A stretch of 64,000 nt of DNA from Lachnospiraceae bacterium (GCA_017437065.1 JAFSBX010000143.1:1-64000), one strand, 5' to 3'; positions 42,193 to 51,317 are shown, numbered from the stretch's first letter. A program made the numbers and translations. Notes: generated from the sequence alone by a model not told the origin.

Positions 42193-43269
42193 ATGTTTGA
42201 TAAACTGGAAGACTTATTAATTCGTTTTGAGGAAATTATGGGCGAACTGGGTGAGCCGACCGTAACTAATAATCAGGAGCGTTTCCGTAGTCTGATGAAG
42301 GAGCAGAGCGATTTGACTCCTATCGTTGAGGCATACAAGGAATATAAGAAATGCAAGCAGGATATTGAAGACAGTCTTGTTATGCTTGAGGAAGAATCCG
42401 ATCCGGACATGAAGGAGATGTTAAAAGAAGAACTTTCCGATGCAAAGAAACGTGTAGAAGAATTAGAACAGGAATTAAAAATCCTTCTTTTGCCGAAAGA
42501 CCCTAATGACGACAAGAACGTTATCGTGGAAATTCGTGCCGGTGCCGGCGGTGATGAAGCAGCACTTTTCGCAGCTGAGGTTTATCGTATGTATGTGCAT
42601 TATGCAGAAGGTCATCGTTGGAAAGTAGAGCTTTTGAATGCGGATGAAATTGGAATCGGTGGTATGAAGGAAGTAAACTTCATGATTTCCGGTCAGGGTG
42701 CTTATTCTAAGATGAAATACGAAAGTGGTGTACACCGTGTACAGCGTGTACCTGAAACGGAATCCGGCGGACGTATTCATACTTCCACAATCAGTGTGGC
42801 TGTTATGCCGGAAGTAGATGAAGATATTGATATTGTAATTGATGATAAAGATATTCGTATTGACGTTATGCGTGCTTCCGGTAATGGTGGTCAGTGTGTC
42901 AATACAACAGATTCAGCGGTACGTCTGACTCATTATCCGACGGGAATAGTGGTGTATAGCCAGACAGAGAAGTCCCAGATTCAGAATAAGGCGAAGGCAT
43001 TTGCACTGTTGAAAGCGAAGCTGTATGATATTGAGCAGCAGCAGAGACATGATGCGGAAGCGGAAATGCGTAGAAGCCAGATTGGTACAGGGGATCGTTC
43101 TGAGAAGATTAGAACCTACAATTTCCCGCAGGGACGTGTGACAGATCATAGAATTAACCTGACGCTTTATAAGTTGGATAAGATTATGAATGGGGATATT
43201 CAGGAGATTATTGATGCTTGTATTGCAGCGGACCAGGCGGCGAAGCTTGCGAAGATGAATGATAACTAG
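42193..43269 (+). CDS. prfA: Peptide chain release factor 1
   Basis: A 358-residue release factor reading UAA and UAG. The stop-codon recognition motif PxT appears as PET in [14 protein letters not shown], and the peptidyl-tRNA hydrolysis motif GGQ in [18 protein letters not shown]- and C-terminal helical regions are of normal length. AGAGGATAGAG precedes the ATG. It is the last gene of the rho-rpmE-DUF1385-prmC-prfA cluster and is followed by a terminator. Confidence 0.97.
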   Translation: MFDKLEDLLIRFEEIMGELGEPTVTNNQERFRSLMKEQSDLTPIVEAYKEYKKCKQDIEDSLVMLEEESDPDMKEMLKEELSDAKKRVEELEQELKILLLPKDPNDDKNVIVEIRAGAGGDEAALFAAEVYRMYVHYAEGHRWKVELLNADEIGIGGMKEVNFMISGQGAYSKMKYESGVHRVQRVPETESGGRIHTSTISVAVMPEVDEDIDIVIDDKDIRIDVMRASGNGGQCVNTTDSAVRLTHYPTGIVVYSQTEKSQIQNKAKAFALLKAKLYDIEQQQRHDAEAEMRRSQIGTGDRSEKIRTYNFPQGRVTDHRINLTLYKLDKIMNGDIQEIIDACIAADQAAKLAKMNDN

Positions 43270-43325
43270 GTCAGATAAGGCGAGAAATTGCTGAGTTGGG
43301 AAATATAATAATGAGAAGAAAAAAA

Positions 43326-43374
43326 GAAAGTGCCTTACATTGGCTTTAAGTGGCTGATGTAGGGTGCTTTTTAT
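43326..43374 (+). terminator. Terminator after prfA
   Basis: AAAGTGCCTTACAT pairs with ATGTAGGGTGCTTT and is followed by T bases. Confidence 0.8.
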
Positions 43375-43496
43375 ATGGAGTTAAAGTAGAGAGTTTGATG
43401 GAAGGGATATAAGGACATCAAAAAATGTTCTTGCATAAGTATTAGGTGTATTTTACAATGTGTCATATAAATCTTGAATTTAAAGGAGTGTTTATT

Positions 43497-44201
43497 ATGG
43501 CTATGTGGAATCCTTGGCGAGGTTGTAAAAAATGTAGCGATGGGTGTCTGCATTGCTATATTCATAAAGGTGACGCAAAACGAGGTGTCAACACAAATGA
43601 TATTGTAAAAACAAAAGATTTTTATAAACCAATCGAAAAATTGAAAAATGGAAATTATAAAATGAAAGCCGGGATGATATATCTTTGTTTTTCTACAGAT
43701 TATTTAATTCAAGAAGCGGATGCGTGGCGTGGGGAGTGTTGGTCTATGATACGAGAGAGACAGGATTGTACTTTTCTCTTTCTAACAAAACGAATTGAGC
43801 GTTTTATGAATTGCATTCCGGATGATTGGGATGAGGGTTATGATAATGTGGTTGTAGGTTGTACCATTGAAAATCAAAAAAATGCAGATAAAAAATTATC
43901 CGTATTTAAATCATTACCAATCAAACATAAATGTATCACAGCACAACCGCTACTTGAAAGGGTTGATATCGAAAAGTATTTGGATGATATAGAATTGGTT
44001 GTGGTTGGCGGTGAGTCAGATTACTATGCTCGTCCACTTAATTATGATTGGGTGTTGGATATTCGGGAGCAATGTGTTAAAAAGGATGTACATTTTGAAT
44101 TTCGACAATGTGGAACTCATTTTATAAAAGATGGTAAACAGTATAAATTACAAACAAAAGACTTGTGCAAACAGGCGAAATTAGCGAATATTGATTGTTA
44201 A
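43497..44201 (+). CDS. DUF5131 (phage Gp37/Gp68-like) three-Cys-motif protein
   Basis: A 234-residue protein starting MWNPWRGCKKCSDGCLHCYI, the cysteine cluster typical of DUF5131, which resembles a radical-SAM iron-sulfur site. Later motifs are TFLFLTKRIERF, VVVGCTIENQ, ITAQPLLE and VVVGGESDYYARPL, consistent with a TIM-barrel radical-SAM-like fold. The family occurs in phages and often pairs with a TcmP protein, which is not seen here. AAAGGAG lies 8 bases before ATG 43497. Its function is unknown; DNA or nucleotide modification is a guess. Confidence 0.85.
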   Translation: MAMWNPWRGCKKCSDGCLHCYIHKGDAKRGVNTNDIVKTKDFYKPIEKLKNGNYKMKAGMIYLCFSTDYLIQEADAWRGECWSMIRERQDCTFLFLTKRIERFMNCIPDDWDEGYDNVVVGCTIENQKNADKKLSVFKSLPIKHKCITAQPLLERVDIEKYLDDIELVVVGGESDYYARPLNYDWVLDIREQCVKKDVHFEFRQCGTHFIKDGKQYKLQTKDLCKQAKLANIDC

Positions 44202-44212
44202 TTATCTGAATA

Positions 44213-44241
44213 CCTCTCATTTTCGTGCAGATAATGAGAGG
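44213..44241. repeat. Hairpin between DUF5131 and AraC genes
   Basis: CCTCTCATT pairs perfectly with AATGAGAGG around an 11-base loop, 11 bases after the DUF5131 stop. There is no T run, so it may be a weak transcript end or an operator. Confidence 0.5.
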
Positions 44242-44292
44242 AAAAGGTTGAGATTTATAAGTATACTTACGTTGATGATAGGAGTAGATAAG

Positions 44293-45138
44293 ATGGAATG
44301 GATTGAAAGATTAAATCAAGCAATTATCTATATAGAAGAACATTTGAAAGATGATATTGATTATGAGCAACTAGGAAAAATAGCCTGTTGTTCAGCATAT
44401 CATTTTCAAAGAATGTTTACCTATATGGCAGGTATTCCTTTGGCGGAATATATTCGAAGAAGAAAAATGTCATTAGCTGCGGTAGACCTACAGGTTGGTG
44501 ATAAAAAGGTAATTGATGTTGCAGGAGAGTATGGATATCAGTCGCCGACTGCTTTTAACAGAGCGTTTCAAAGTATTCATGGTGTTGCACCCTCCGTAGT
44601 GAAAAACGAAGGTGTATCTATAAAATCTTTTCCTCCTATTGCATTTAAAATTACAGTTAAAGGAGTGGAAGAAATGAATTATCGTATTGAAAAGAAAGAT
44701 GCTTTTCGTATTATAGGTGTATCTCAGCCTCTTGAAAAAGAAATTGAGAATAATTTTGCAGTTGTTCCTAAAATGTGGCAGGGGGCAGCCGTTAATGGAA
44801 CAATACAAAAATTAGCAGGCTTGATGGATACTGCACCCATGGGACTTTTAGGTGTGAGTGTATGTAATGATGAGGAGCAATGGAAATATTTCATTGCTGT
44901 TTCAAGCACAAAGGAAACTACGGAATTTGAGGAGTATATTGTTCCTGCCGCTACTTGGGCAATCTTTACAGGAGCAGGAACAAATCAGTCCATTCAAGAA
45001 TTGGAACAACGTATTGTAACGGAATGGCTTCCTACATCGGGCTATGAATATGCCAATGCCCCTGACATTGAGGTTTACCTAAATCCGGATCCGGAGAACG
45101 CACAGTATGAGGTATGGATACCTGTAGTTAAGAAATAG
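44293..45138 (+). CDS. AraC-family regulator with GyrI-like ligand domain
   Basis: A 281-residue regulator. Two N-terminal AraC helix-turn-helix motifs (about 5-105, with LGKIACCSAYHFQRMFTYMAG and VAGEYGYQSPTAFNRAF) precede a GyrI-like/SOUL-type small-molecule domain (about 125-280). This is the Rob/SoxS-GyrI architecture found in multidrug and stress regulators. ATG 44293 after AGGAGTAG is used; the open frame upstream has no site. The target genes are unknown. Confidence 0.9.
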   Translation: MEWIERLNQAIIYIEEHLKDDIDYEQLGKIACCSAYHFQRMFTYMAGIPLAEYIRRRKMSLAAVDLQVGDKKVIDVAGEYGYQSPTAFNRAFQSIHGVAPSVVKNEGVSIKSFPPIAFKITVKGVEEMNYRIEKKDAFRIIGVSQPLEKEIENNFAVVPKMWQGAAVNGTIQKLAGLMDTAPMGLLGVSVCNDEEQWKYFIAVSSTKETTEFEEYIVPAATWAIFTGAGTNQSIQELEQRIVTEWLPTSGYEYANAPDIEVYLNPDPENAQYEVWIPVVKK

Positions 45139-45300
45139 ATAATACGGAAAGGTTTACAGTTATAAATTTCAGTTTGACAAAGAGATAACTTTTAAGTTGC
45201 TAAAAAGAAATGAATTTGCAATTTTAAAATCTTGTTGTAATCTTCAAAATCTTTGCTATAACATACTTTCCTAAGTTAAGAGTATTAGGTCAGTATATTG

Positions 45301-45346
45301 AAGTGCTTTACTTTGACGATAAAATGTTGAGGTAAGGCACTTTTAT
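45301..45346 (+). terminator. Hairpin after the AraC/GyrI gene
   Basis: AAGTGCTTTAC pairs with GTAAGGCACTT (one G-T wobble) and ends in TTTTA. It probably ends the upstream transcript and lies directly before the tetR promoter. Confidence 0.6.
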
Positions 45347-45347
45347 A

Positions 45348-45389
45348 TTGACAAAAAAACAAAAAAAGTATAATATATGTTATATAACA
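45348..45389 (+). promoter_or_regulatory. tetR promoter with palindromic operator
   Basis: TTGACA (45348-45353) with TATAAT (45369-45374, 15-base spacer) or TAATAT (45371-45376, 17-base spacer). The perfect palindrome TGTTATATAACA (45378-45389) lies at the start site, suited to autorepression by the TetR protein that follows. Confidence 0.6.
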
Positions 45390-45413
45390 ATAATTATACA
45401 AGAGGAGGATAAC

Positions 45414-45998
45414 GTGCCACCAAAAGTAAAAATTGTAAAGGAGATGATTGTAGATGCAGGATTTCATATTGCACGTACGGAAGGTGCAGATAAGATAACT
45501 GCCCGTAGCATTTCAGAACAGTTGAAATGTTCAACGCAGCCGGTTTTATATCATTTTTCCACTGTGGAAGAGATAAAAAAGGCCGTTTATCAACAGGCAG
45601 ATGAATATCATACAAGTTATCTTATGAATATGGAAAAGGATTACGGAAACCCAATGCTTGCTATTGGAATGAACTACATTCAGTTTGCTGTGGAAGAATG
45701 TCATTTGTTTCGTTTTCTGTTTCAGTCTAATGAATTTTCAGGGCGTAGTATGCTTGAATTGTTAGAAATGGAAGAGTTAAATCCTATTTTTGACATATTT
45801 CAACAAGAAACAGAAACGACAAGGGAGCAGGTAAAGGAGATTTTTTTATCGCTATTTATTTATGTCCATGGATATGCAAGCATGTTGGTAAATAACACGA
45901 TGCCCTATGATGATAAGCAATTAATATTACAGCTTACAAAAGCATTTTATGGTGCAGTTTATGCAGCAAAGGAGGTTACTGATGAAGAAAATATATGA
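45414..45998 (+). CDS. TetR-family regulator
   Basis: A 194-residue regulator with an N-terminal helix-turn-helix (ARSISEQLKCSTQPVLYHFSTVEEI) and a helical ligand domain. It starts at GTG 45414, 5 bases after GAGGAGG; no ATG fits. The gene overlaps the CPBP protease gene by 17 bases, so the two are co-translated. It probably represses its own operon through TGTTATATAACA at 45378. The ligand is unknown. Confidence 0.9.
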   Translation: MPPKVKIVKEMIVDAGFHIARTEGADKITARSISEQLKCSTQPVLYHFSTVEEIKKAVYQQADEYHTSYLMNMEKDYGNPMLAIGMNYIQFAVEECHLFRFLFQSNEFSGRSMLELLEMEELNPIFDIFQQETETTREQVKEIFLSLFIYVHGYASMLVNNTMPYDDKQLILQLTKAFYGAVYAAKEVTDEENI

Positions 45999-46710
45999 TA
46001 AAAATGAATTGAGTTTTGCGATTGTTTGGATTGTTCTATATGTTGTACTGTTTAGTGTGGCAGAGAATATTTCGACTTCTATAGGAGTAATAAAAAGTTT
46101 AACAGCACCGGTGAGTTTTATAATGACTGTTATTATGTATTTATGGATTAGTAAGAATGGATTAAAGGAAAAATACGGTCTTTGTAAGTTTAGTGGAAAT
46201 GTGAAAACGTATTTATATTTTATTCCATTAGTGCTAATGGCAACCACTAATATATGGCTGGGATTCAAATTGAATTTATCTATACTGGAAACAATACTTT
46301 ATATCTTTAGTATGATATGCGTTGGTTTTCTGGAAGAGGTTATCTTCAGAGGATTTCTTTTTAAGGCTATATGCAAGACTAATGTGAATCAGGCAATTGT
46401 GATTTCAAGTGTTACCTTCGGGTTTGGACATATTGTTAATTTACTTAATGGAAGGGATATTCCTGAAACATTGCTGCAGATGTGTTATGCTGTTGCGATA
46501 GGCTTCGTGTTTACGATTATTTTTTATAAAGGAAAGAGTTTGTGGCCATGTATAATAACACATAGTGTGATAAACAGTCTGAGTATACTGGCAAATGCGG
46601 AAGCAACGACTGTGACAAGAGACATTATAAGTTGTATTTTCTTATGTGTAGTATCTATTGGTTATGCATTATATATTATAAAAGCAGAGGGAAAGAAGAT
46701 TATTGAATAA
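45982..46710 (+). CDS. CPBP-family intramembrane metalloprotease
   Basis: A 242-residue membrane protein of the CPBP (CAAX/Rce1-like) family. Motif 1 is EEVIFRGFLF (paired Glu and Arg), motif 2 is FGFGHIVNLLNG (His) and motif 3 is ITHSVINS (His, Asn), within about seven helices. In Gram-positives these proteins act in bacteriocin maturation or immunity, or in membrane protein processing. ATG 45982 follows AAAGGAGG. It is under control of the overlapping TetR gene. Confidence 0.9.
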   Translation: MKKIYDKNELSFAIVWIVLYVVLFSVAENISTSIGVIKSLTAPVSFIMTVIMYLWISKNGLKEKYGLCKFSGNVKTYLYFIPLVLMATTNIWLGFKLNLSILETILYIFSMICVGFLEEVIFRGFLFKAICKTNVNQAIVISSVTFGFGHIVNLLNGRDIPETLLQMCYAVAIGFVFTIIFYKGKSLWPCIITHSVINSLSILANAEATTVTRDIISCIFLCVVSIGYALYIIKAEGKKIIE

Positions 46711-46768
46711 TCTTTACAAAACTCAATGTGTTAATACACTATATCACGTGTCTGTTTTTCTGGTAGCA

Positions 46769-46818
46769 CAGGACAAAAATCCTCAGCGAAGTTCTATACG
46801 CTGAGGATTTTTGTCCTG
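46769..46818. terminator. Bidirectional terminator
   Basis: A perfect 20-bp stem (46769-46788 with 46799-46818) contains A5/T5 runs and a CCTCAGCG/CGCTGAGG base, so it terminates from both strands between the CPBP and hemerythrin genes. Confidence 0.85.
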
Positions 46819-46872
46819 CATACTCAGAAAAATATTCTGCGTGAACGGTATAGTTCTTTGCAAAACGATGTA

Positions 46873-47667
46873 CTAACAAATCAATTTGTCCACCTTTAAA
46901 ATATGATTAATTAACCAGTTTTGTAAAAAGTCAAGGAAATCATAAAGATATGCTTCCTGATTCTCATCCACGTCGTTCAAATCTAATTCATTCAGCTTAT
47001 CAATAAAGTGCTGGTGTAGAATTTCCTGCCTTGCAAGTCCTTCATAACCGATTTTGCGCATATAGTTTTCTTCGTCTGCAAAATGTACACTCGTATATTC
47101 CTTTAATTCGTCCAGAATATCCATAATGGCATCAAATTTATCATGAACCAATTCGGTTTGAAGTGTTTTATGGACTTTGCCGATAATGTCAAAAAGAGTT
47201 TTGTGCTCTTCATCAATAAGTGGAATTCCAGTTTTAAAGGAGTCATCAAATACCGGAATAGCAGGTTTTTCAACCTTATGGAACTGCCCAATTAAAATAT
47301 CGCTTCCTAAAATATGTCCCATTAACCATTTAGAAAGATATTCTAACAGTTCTAAAATAATTGCTTTTGCAGATTCGTCTGAAACATCTGCATAGCTGTA
47401 AGAATTTATTTTTTTAACAAACGCCGCATGTTCCTTTTTTTGACGTTTTAATTCAGGGTCGTTAATACGTTCCATATATGCTTCTTCGTGTGAAAAATGT
47501 GAAACAGCATATTGTTTTAATTCATTGATTAAGAGCATTGCACTAGCAATTGGACTCTCATTACTTTTTAATGCTGTATCGATATTTGTAATTAGTTCAA
47601 AAAGTTTTTTGTGTTCCTCATCAATTTCAGGAACACCAATCAAACAGTCTTTTGTAAATGTATACAT
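46873..47667 (-). CDS. Tandem bacteriohemerythrin
   Basis: A 264-residue protein made of two hemerythrin domains (about 5-125 and 140-262). Each carries the di-iron ligand set: IDEEH, HFSHEEAYM, H-x-F and WLMGHILGSD in the first; IDEEH, HFADEENYM, HQHF and WLINHILKVD in the second. Bacteriohemerythrins bind oxygen and may buffer or deliver it to reductases. ATG 47667 after GGAGGG is used. A di-domain form is less common than single domains. It lies a few kb from rubrerythrin and FprA. Confidence 0.92.
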   Translation of the reverse strand: MYTFTKDCLIGVPEIDEEHKKLFELITNIDTALKSNESPIASAMLLINELKQYAVSHFSHEEAYMERINDPELKRQKKEHAAFVKKINSYSYADVSDESAKAIILELLEYLSKWLMGHILGSDILIGQFHKVEKPAIPVFDDSFKTGIPLIDEEHKTLFDIIGKVHKTLQTELVHDKFDAIMDILDELKEYTSVHFADEENYMRKIGYEGLARQEILHQHFIDKLNELDLNDVDENQEAYLYDFLDFLQNWLINHILKVDKLIC

Positions 47668-47891
47668 AGTTTTCCCTCCGTGACAAATATATAAGTATTT
47701 TATCATGAAATAGCAGTCAAGCCTAGTACATCATTTATTATATTGTTTGTAAACGTTGAAAGAGCAGGAAGAGAATAGTATAATCGAGTTAAATAAAGCG
47801 ATATCTTATGTAAAGGGAAAGTAAGCGAATTGAGAAAGTAAAGCATATAAAATGGAGTGTATATTGAAAATGCAAAATGGAGTGAAATGGG

Positions 47892-48515
47892 ATGATTAAC
47901 AGAGAAGATATGTTAGAACTGACAAGGCGTATGACACCGTCAAGAAGCTGTTTTGACAGAATTGCAGGGGCTTATATAGACAATATGGGAGAAGTTGATG
48001 AAAGTTTCAATATCCATTTTGGGAAACTCACCGGTACTGAAAAAGCAAGGAATTTAGAGCTGGCAAAAGCAATTCCTTTTTCAAAAACAAATATACAGTT
48101 GAAAGAATATAGTTTTCCTGAGCAGGCAAAAGGAAAAGACAGTATGTATCAGCTGCTTCAGGCAATTGGGCAATGTGGATTGAAAAATGATGCACTGATG
48201 GAACTGTTATATGAACAGATAGCAGATGGGTATCCTGTTGATTATGAATTTGCTGTATTTGTATTTCATGGAGTGTACGATGTTCCACTTAAGGGTAAAG
48301 ACAAGGAAAACCAATGGGAATCAGAGGAAGTGTATGATTTTATTATTTGTACGGTAAGTCCCATGAGGGAACAATATGAACCGTCAGAACCTGTTTTTGG
48401 ATTCTTATATCCGGCATTTTCGGATAGAAGTTCAGATAAAGAAAAAATAGATATTTTTCATGCTGATTCTGAAAATGTGGAAGAAGGTCTTATGTATAAA
48501 TTAATGGGAAAATAA
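47892..48515 (+). CDS. DUF4317-like protein
   Basis: A 207-residue cytoplasmic protein matching DUF4317. It has LTRRMTPSRSCFDRIAGAYI, LAKAIPFSKTNIQLKEYSFP, CGLKNDALMELLYEQI, and EFAVFVFHGVYDVPLKGKDK with QWESEEVYDFIICTVSP. Family members I know of can be about twice this long, so this may be a short or shortened form; the frame ends cleanly at TAA. The function is unknown. The ribosome binding site is weak (AAATGGGAT). Confidence 0.75.
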   Translation: MINREDMLELTRRMTPSRSCFDRIAGAYIDNMGEVDESFNIHFGKLTGTEKARNLELAKAIPFSKTNIQLKEYSFPEQAKGKDSMYQLLQAIGQCGLKNDALMELLYEQIADGYPVDYEFAVFVFHGVYDVPLKGKDKENQWESEEVYDFIICTVSPMREQYEPSEPVFGFLYPAFSDRSSDKEKIDIFHADSENVEEGLMYKLMGK

Positions 48516-48698
48516 ATTATGCAACAATTAGTGGGAATAAGAATAGATTGTCGGTTGAGGTTATGTCCAAAAACAAAATATTCTGATATAATATAGTTAA
48601 AGAAGATACATGATGCATAATTTAATAATTACAAAGAGGGAAGAAAATCAGTTGGTAAAATGATGGGCTTTTGTAGAGCTTTATAAAGGGGGCATAAT

Positions 48699-49178
48699 AT
48701 GGGAAAAGATTATCATCTTGTCAATATATATCTTAAAATACATAATAAGCGGACGCTGACTATGGATGATTTGAGTTATCTGGCAAAGTATGCCCCGGAA
48801 TGTTTTGAAAAAACATGTAAAAATGTTGTATATAACATTCCGGAAACAAAACCAATTATGGAACCGGCTGACTCTAAATCTCAAACGGTAGAACAGAAAG
48901 AAGTTTCTTCTGAACAACAGATTCCCGTTTTAGAACAGCAGACAGTTTCTTCTGAGCAACAGGAAATGACCTCGGAACAGCAGAATATAGAGCAGATATT
49001 GGAAAATTTAAAACGGTTGGAGGCTGATGAGTTTCCTGTTGAAAATGTTGATGTTGACGAAGTAAAGAATTTATTGGGAAATTTGTATATGGAATTGTTG
49101 TTTCCACATAACGATAAAGATTCTTTTCTAAATGTGAAGAACAGAGAAAATACCTCTTTATTTGATAAAAAAGCATAA
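48699..49178 (+). CDS. Unknown protein with Ser-Glu-Gln-Gln repeats
   Basis: A 159-residue protein of unknown function. Residues 1-55 form a compact start with MDDLSYLAKYAPECFEKTC. Residues about 60-95 are a low-complexity stretch with repeated SSEQQ or TSEQQ units alternating with LEQQ and VEQK. A helical C-terminal part follows (VDEVKNLLGNLYMELLFP). There is no signal peptide or membrane segment. AAAGGGGG precedes the ATG. The neighbours give no firm clue. Confidence 0.65.
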   Translation: MGKDYHLVNIYLKIHNKRTLTMDDLSYLAKYAPECFEKTCKNVVYNIPETKPIMEPADSKSQTVEQKEVSSEQQIPVLEQQTVSSEQQEMTSEQQNIEQILENLKRLEADEFPVENVDVDEVKNLLGNLYMELLFPHNDKDSFLNVKNRENTSLFDKKA

Positions 49179-49242
49179 ACAATAATTGGCTGAGAGTCAT
49201 TGGTAGAATGACAATAAGAGAATCGGCTTAAAAGTGAAATGA

Positions 49243-49270
49243 TTGACATATATCAATAATTTGATATGAT
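49243..49270 (+). promoter_or_regulatory. Promoter with palindrome in the spacer, before the NifX-like gene
   Basis: TTGACA (49243-49248), 16-base spacer and TATGAT (49265-49270). Between and over the boxes lies ATATCAATAATTTGATAT (49250-49267), perfect 7-bp arms around TAAT. The placement suggests repression, possibly by a redox or metal regulator. Confidence 0.55.
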
Positions 49271-49354
49271 TATAATATGGAAAAATTGGAGGAAATGTAG
49301 CAGCAAGGTTTAGATAATTTGCCTGTTGTGAGTCCAAAGGGAGGTAATATACAG

Positions 49355-49756
49355 ATGAGAATAGCGGTAACTTATGACAACGGTGAGATATTTCAGCACT
49401 TTGGTCATACAGAAAGTTTTAAGCTTTATGATGTTCAGGATGGAACTATTGTTGAAGAAAAAGTTGTCGATACAAATGGAACAGGTCATGGTGCATTGGC
49501 AGTGTTGCTTGCAGAAAGTAATGTGGATGTACTTATATGTGGAGGTATCGGTGGCGGTGCACAAGTAGCATTGGCGGAGGCAGGCATTAAGTTATATGGT
49601 GGCGTATCAGGTAACGCAGATAAAGCTGTGGAAGCCTTTTTGAAACAAGAGTTAAACTATAATCCGGATGTAAAGTGTAATCATCACGGAGAAGAGCATG
49701 AACATCACGGAAACTGTGGTAGTGGCGGATGTGGAAGTAATCATTGCGGACATTAA
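49355..49756 (+). CDS. NifX/NifB-like iron-molybdenum cluster-binding protein with His-rich tail
   Basis: A 133-residue protein of the dinitrogenase iron-molybdenum cofactor family: MRIAVTYDNGEIFQHFGHTESF, then VDVLICGGIGGGAQVALAEAGI. The last 25 residues are rich in His, Cys and Gly (HHGEEHEHHGNCGSGGCG), probably a metal-binding tail. No nitrogenase genes are nearby; such stand-alone members are common in anaerobes, perhaps carrying iron-sulfur or molybdenum species. GGGAGG precedes ATG 49355. Rubrerythrin follows 61 bases downstream. Confidence 0.9.
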   Translation: MRIAVTYDNGEIFQHFGHTESFKLYDVQDGTIVEEKVVDTNGTGHGALAVLLAESNVDVLICGGIGGGAQVALAEAGIKLYGGVSGNADKAVEAFLKQELNYNPDVKCNHHGEEHEHHGNCGSGGCGSNHCGH

Positions 49757-49817
49757 TAAGGACAAAAATAAAAGAGCAAAATAAGAGAACAATAAAAAAA
49801 CAGCTGGAGGAAAAATC

Positions 49818-50366
49818 ATGGAAAAACCGAAGAACAAATATGCAGGAACAAAGACAGAGAAGAACTTATGGGAAGCATTTGCAGGAGAATCACAGGCAAG
49901 AAATAAGTATACTTACTTTGCATCCGTAGCAAAGAAAGCTGGTTATGAACAGATTGCAGCATTGTTTTTACAGACAGCTGAAAATGAAAAAGAGCATGCA
50001 AAGCTTTGGTTTAAAGCTCTTGGTGAACTTGGTGATACAGCAGAGAACTTACTTCATGCAGCAGAAGGTGAGAATGCAGAATGGACAGATATGTATGAAA
50101 GAATGGCGCAAGATGCAGAAGAAGAAGGATTTCCGGAGCTTGCAGCACAATTTAGAGGCGTGGGTGCCATTGAAAAATTACATGAAGAAAGATATCGTGC
50201 ATTGCTACATAATATAGAGGCAATGGAGGTATTTAAGAAGAGTGGTGTTACAATGTGGGAATGCCGTAATTGCGGCCATGTTGTAGTAGGTCTTGAAGCA
50301 CCGGAGGTTTGTCCGGTATGTAATCATCCGCAGGCATATTTCGAAGTAAGAAAAGAAAATTATTAA
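49818..50366 (+). CDS. Rubrerythrin
   Basis: A 182-residue peroxide reductase of anaerobes. The N-terminal ferritin-like di-iron domain ([39 protein letters not shown]) is joined to a C-terminal rubredoxin domain with CRNCGHVV and [15 protein letters not shown] lies 8 bases before the ATG. It is probably co-transcribed with the NifX-like gene and followed by a terminator. Together with FprA and hemerythrin it forms a local oxygen and peroxide defence group. Confidence 0.95.
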   Translation: MEKPKNKYAGTKTEKNLWEAFAGESQARNKYTYFASVAKKAGYEQIAALFLQTAENEKEHAKLWFKALGELGDTAENLLHAAEGENAEWTDMYERMAQDAEEEGFPELAAQFRGVGAIEKLHEERYRALLHNIEAMEVFKKSGVTMWECRNCGHVVVGLEAPEVCPVCNHPQAYFEVRKENY

Positions 50367-50398
50367 GCCTGTAAATTAAGGAAAAATGATGGAAAAAG

Positions 50399-50440
50399 TA
50401 AACCTTCCTGTACTGATTAAGGTACAAGGAAGGTTTTGTT
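50399..50440 (+). terminator. Terminator after rubrerythrin
   Basis: AACCTTCCTGTAC pairs with GTACAAGGAAGGTT (one bulge) and is followed by TTGTT. Confidence 0.75.
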
Positions 50441-50465
50441 AAAAATATAAAAGGGGTATTTAGGT

Positions 50466-51191
50466 ATGGTTGGATTTGGAACAATCATCAATGTTGCAGG
50501 AATTATAATTGGAGGCATTCTGGGGAGAGTGGCCGGGAGGTTTCTTTCAGAACGTTATCAGGATTCCTTAAGTAAAGCCTGTGGTATAAGTGTTTTGTTT
50601 ATCGGAATTGCAGGTGTATTGGAAGAGATGATGACAGTCAGTGAAAGTCAGATAGTCAGCGGAAAATCCATGCTGATTGTTGTATGTCTTACACTGGGGG
50701 CTTTGACAGGAGAATTTTTTAATCTTGAAAATGGAATTGAGAAGTTTGGTGAGTGGCTGAAAATCAAAACAGGTAATGCAAAGGAGAAAAGCTTTGTAGA
50801 AGGATTTGTTACAGCTTCGCTAACAGTTTGCATCGGTGCAATGGCAATTGTAGGTTCTATTGAAGATGGTATTTTTGGTGATTATTCAATTCTGGCAACA
50901 AAAGCGGTGCTTGATTTGGTGATTGTTCTTGTAATGACCTGTTCATTAGGAAAGGGATGTGCCTTTTCTGCAATTCCGGTTGCTGTTTTTCAGGGAACAA
51001 TAACAGTGCTTGCAAAATTTATTAAGCCGTTGATGGCAGAAGCTGCTCTATCGAATTTGTCTCTGATTGGGTCTATTTTGATTTTTTGTGTCGGAATAAA
51101 TCTGGTGTGGGGGAAGAAAATTCGTGTGGCGAATTTTCTTCCGGCGATTATTGTGGCGGTGATGGTTGCATTCTTGCCGGTTGGAATCTGA
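50466..51191 (+). CDS. DUF554 membrane protein
   Basis: A 241-residue membrane protein of DUF554 with about six or seven hydrophobic segments. It shows FGTIINVAGIIIGGILGRVAG, GLTLGALTGE-like GALTGEFFNLENGIEKFG, SLTVCIGAMAIVGSIEDGIFGD and GINLVWGKKIRVANFLPA. The family is widespread in Firmicutes and its transport role is unproven. AAAAGGGG precedes the ATG. Confidence 0.9.
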   Translation: MVGFGTIINVAGIIIGGILGRVAGRFLSERYQDSLSKACGISVLFIGIAGVLEEMMTVSESQIVSGKSMLIVVCLTLGALTGEFFNLENGIEKFGEWLKIKTGNAKEKSFVEGFVTASLTVCIGAMAIVGSIEDGIFGDYSILATKAVLDLVIVLVMTCSLGKGCAFSAIPVAVFQGTITVLAKFIKPLMAEAALSNLSLIGSILIFCVGINLVWGKKIRVANFLPAIIVAVMVAFLPVGI

Positions 51192-51264
51192 TACAAGAAA
51201 ATAGTACTTTAAAAAAGGAAAATACTGCAAAGAACACTAATTTTATGGAAATATTTTTTATATA

Positions 51265-51273
51265 TGATATAAT
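51265..51273 (+). promoter_or_regulatory. Extended -10 promoter upstream of fprA
   Basis: TGATATAAT is an extended -10 element without a good -35. A transcript from here would contain the hairpin at 51318-51348 before the fprA start. Confidence 0.4.
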
Positions 51274-51317
51274 CTTAAAGGTAACAGATACAAGGAAATC
51301 CAATTAGTGATAATACG

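Noticed and set aside
49355..49756. Nitrogenase cofactor assembly locus
   Set aside because: Only a stand-alone NifX-like protein is present; no nif structural or assembly genes.
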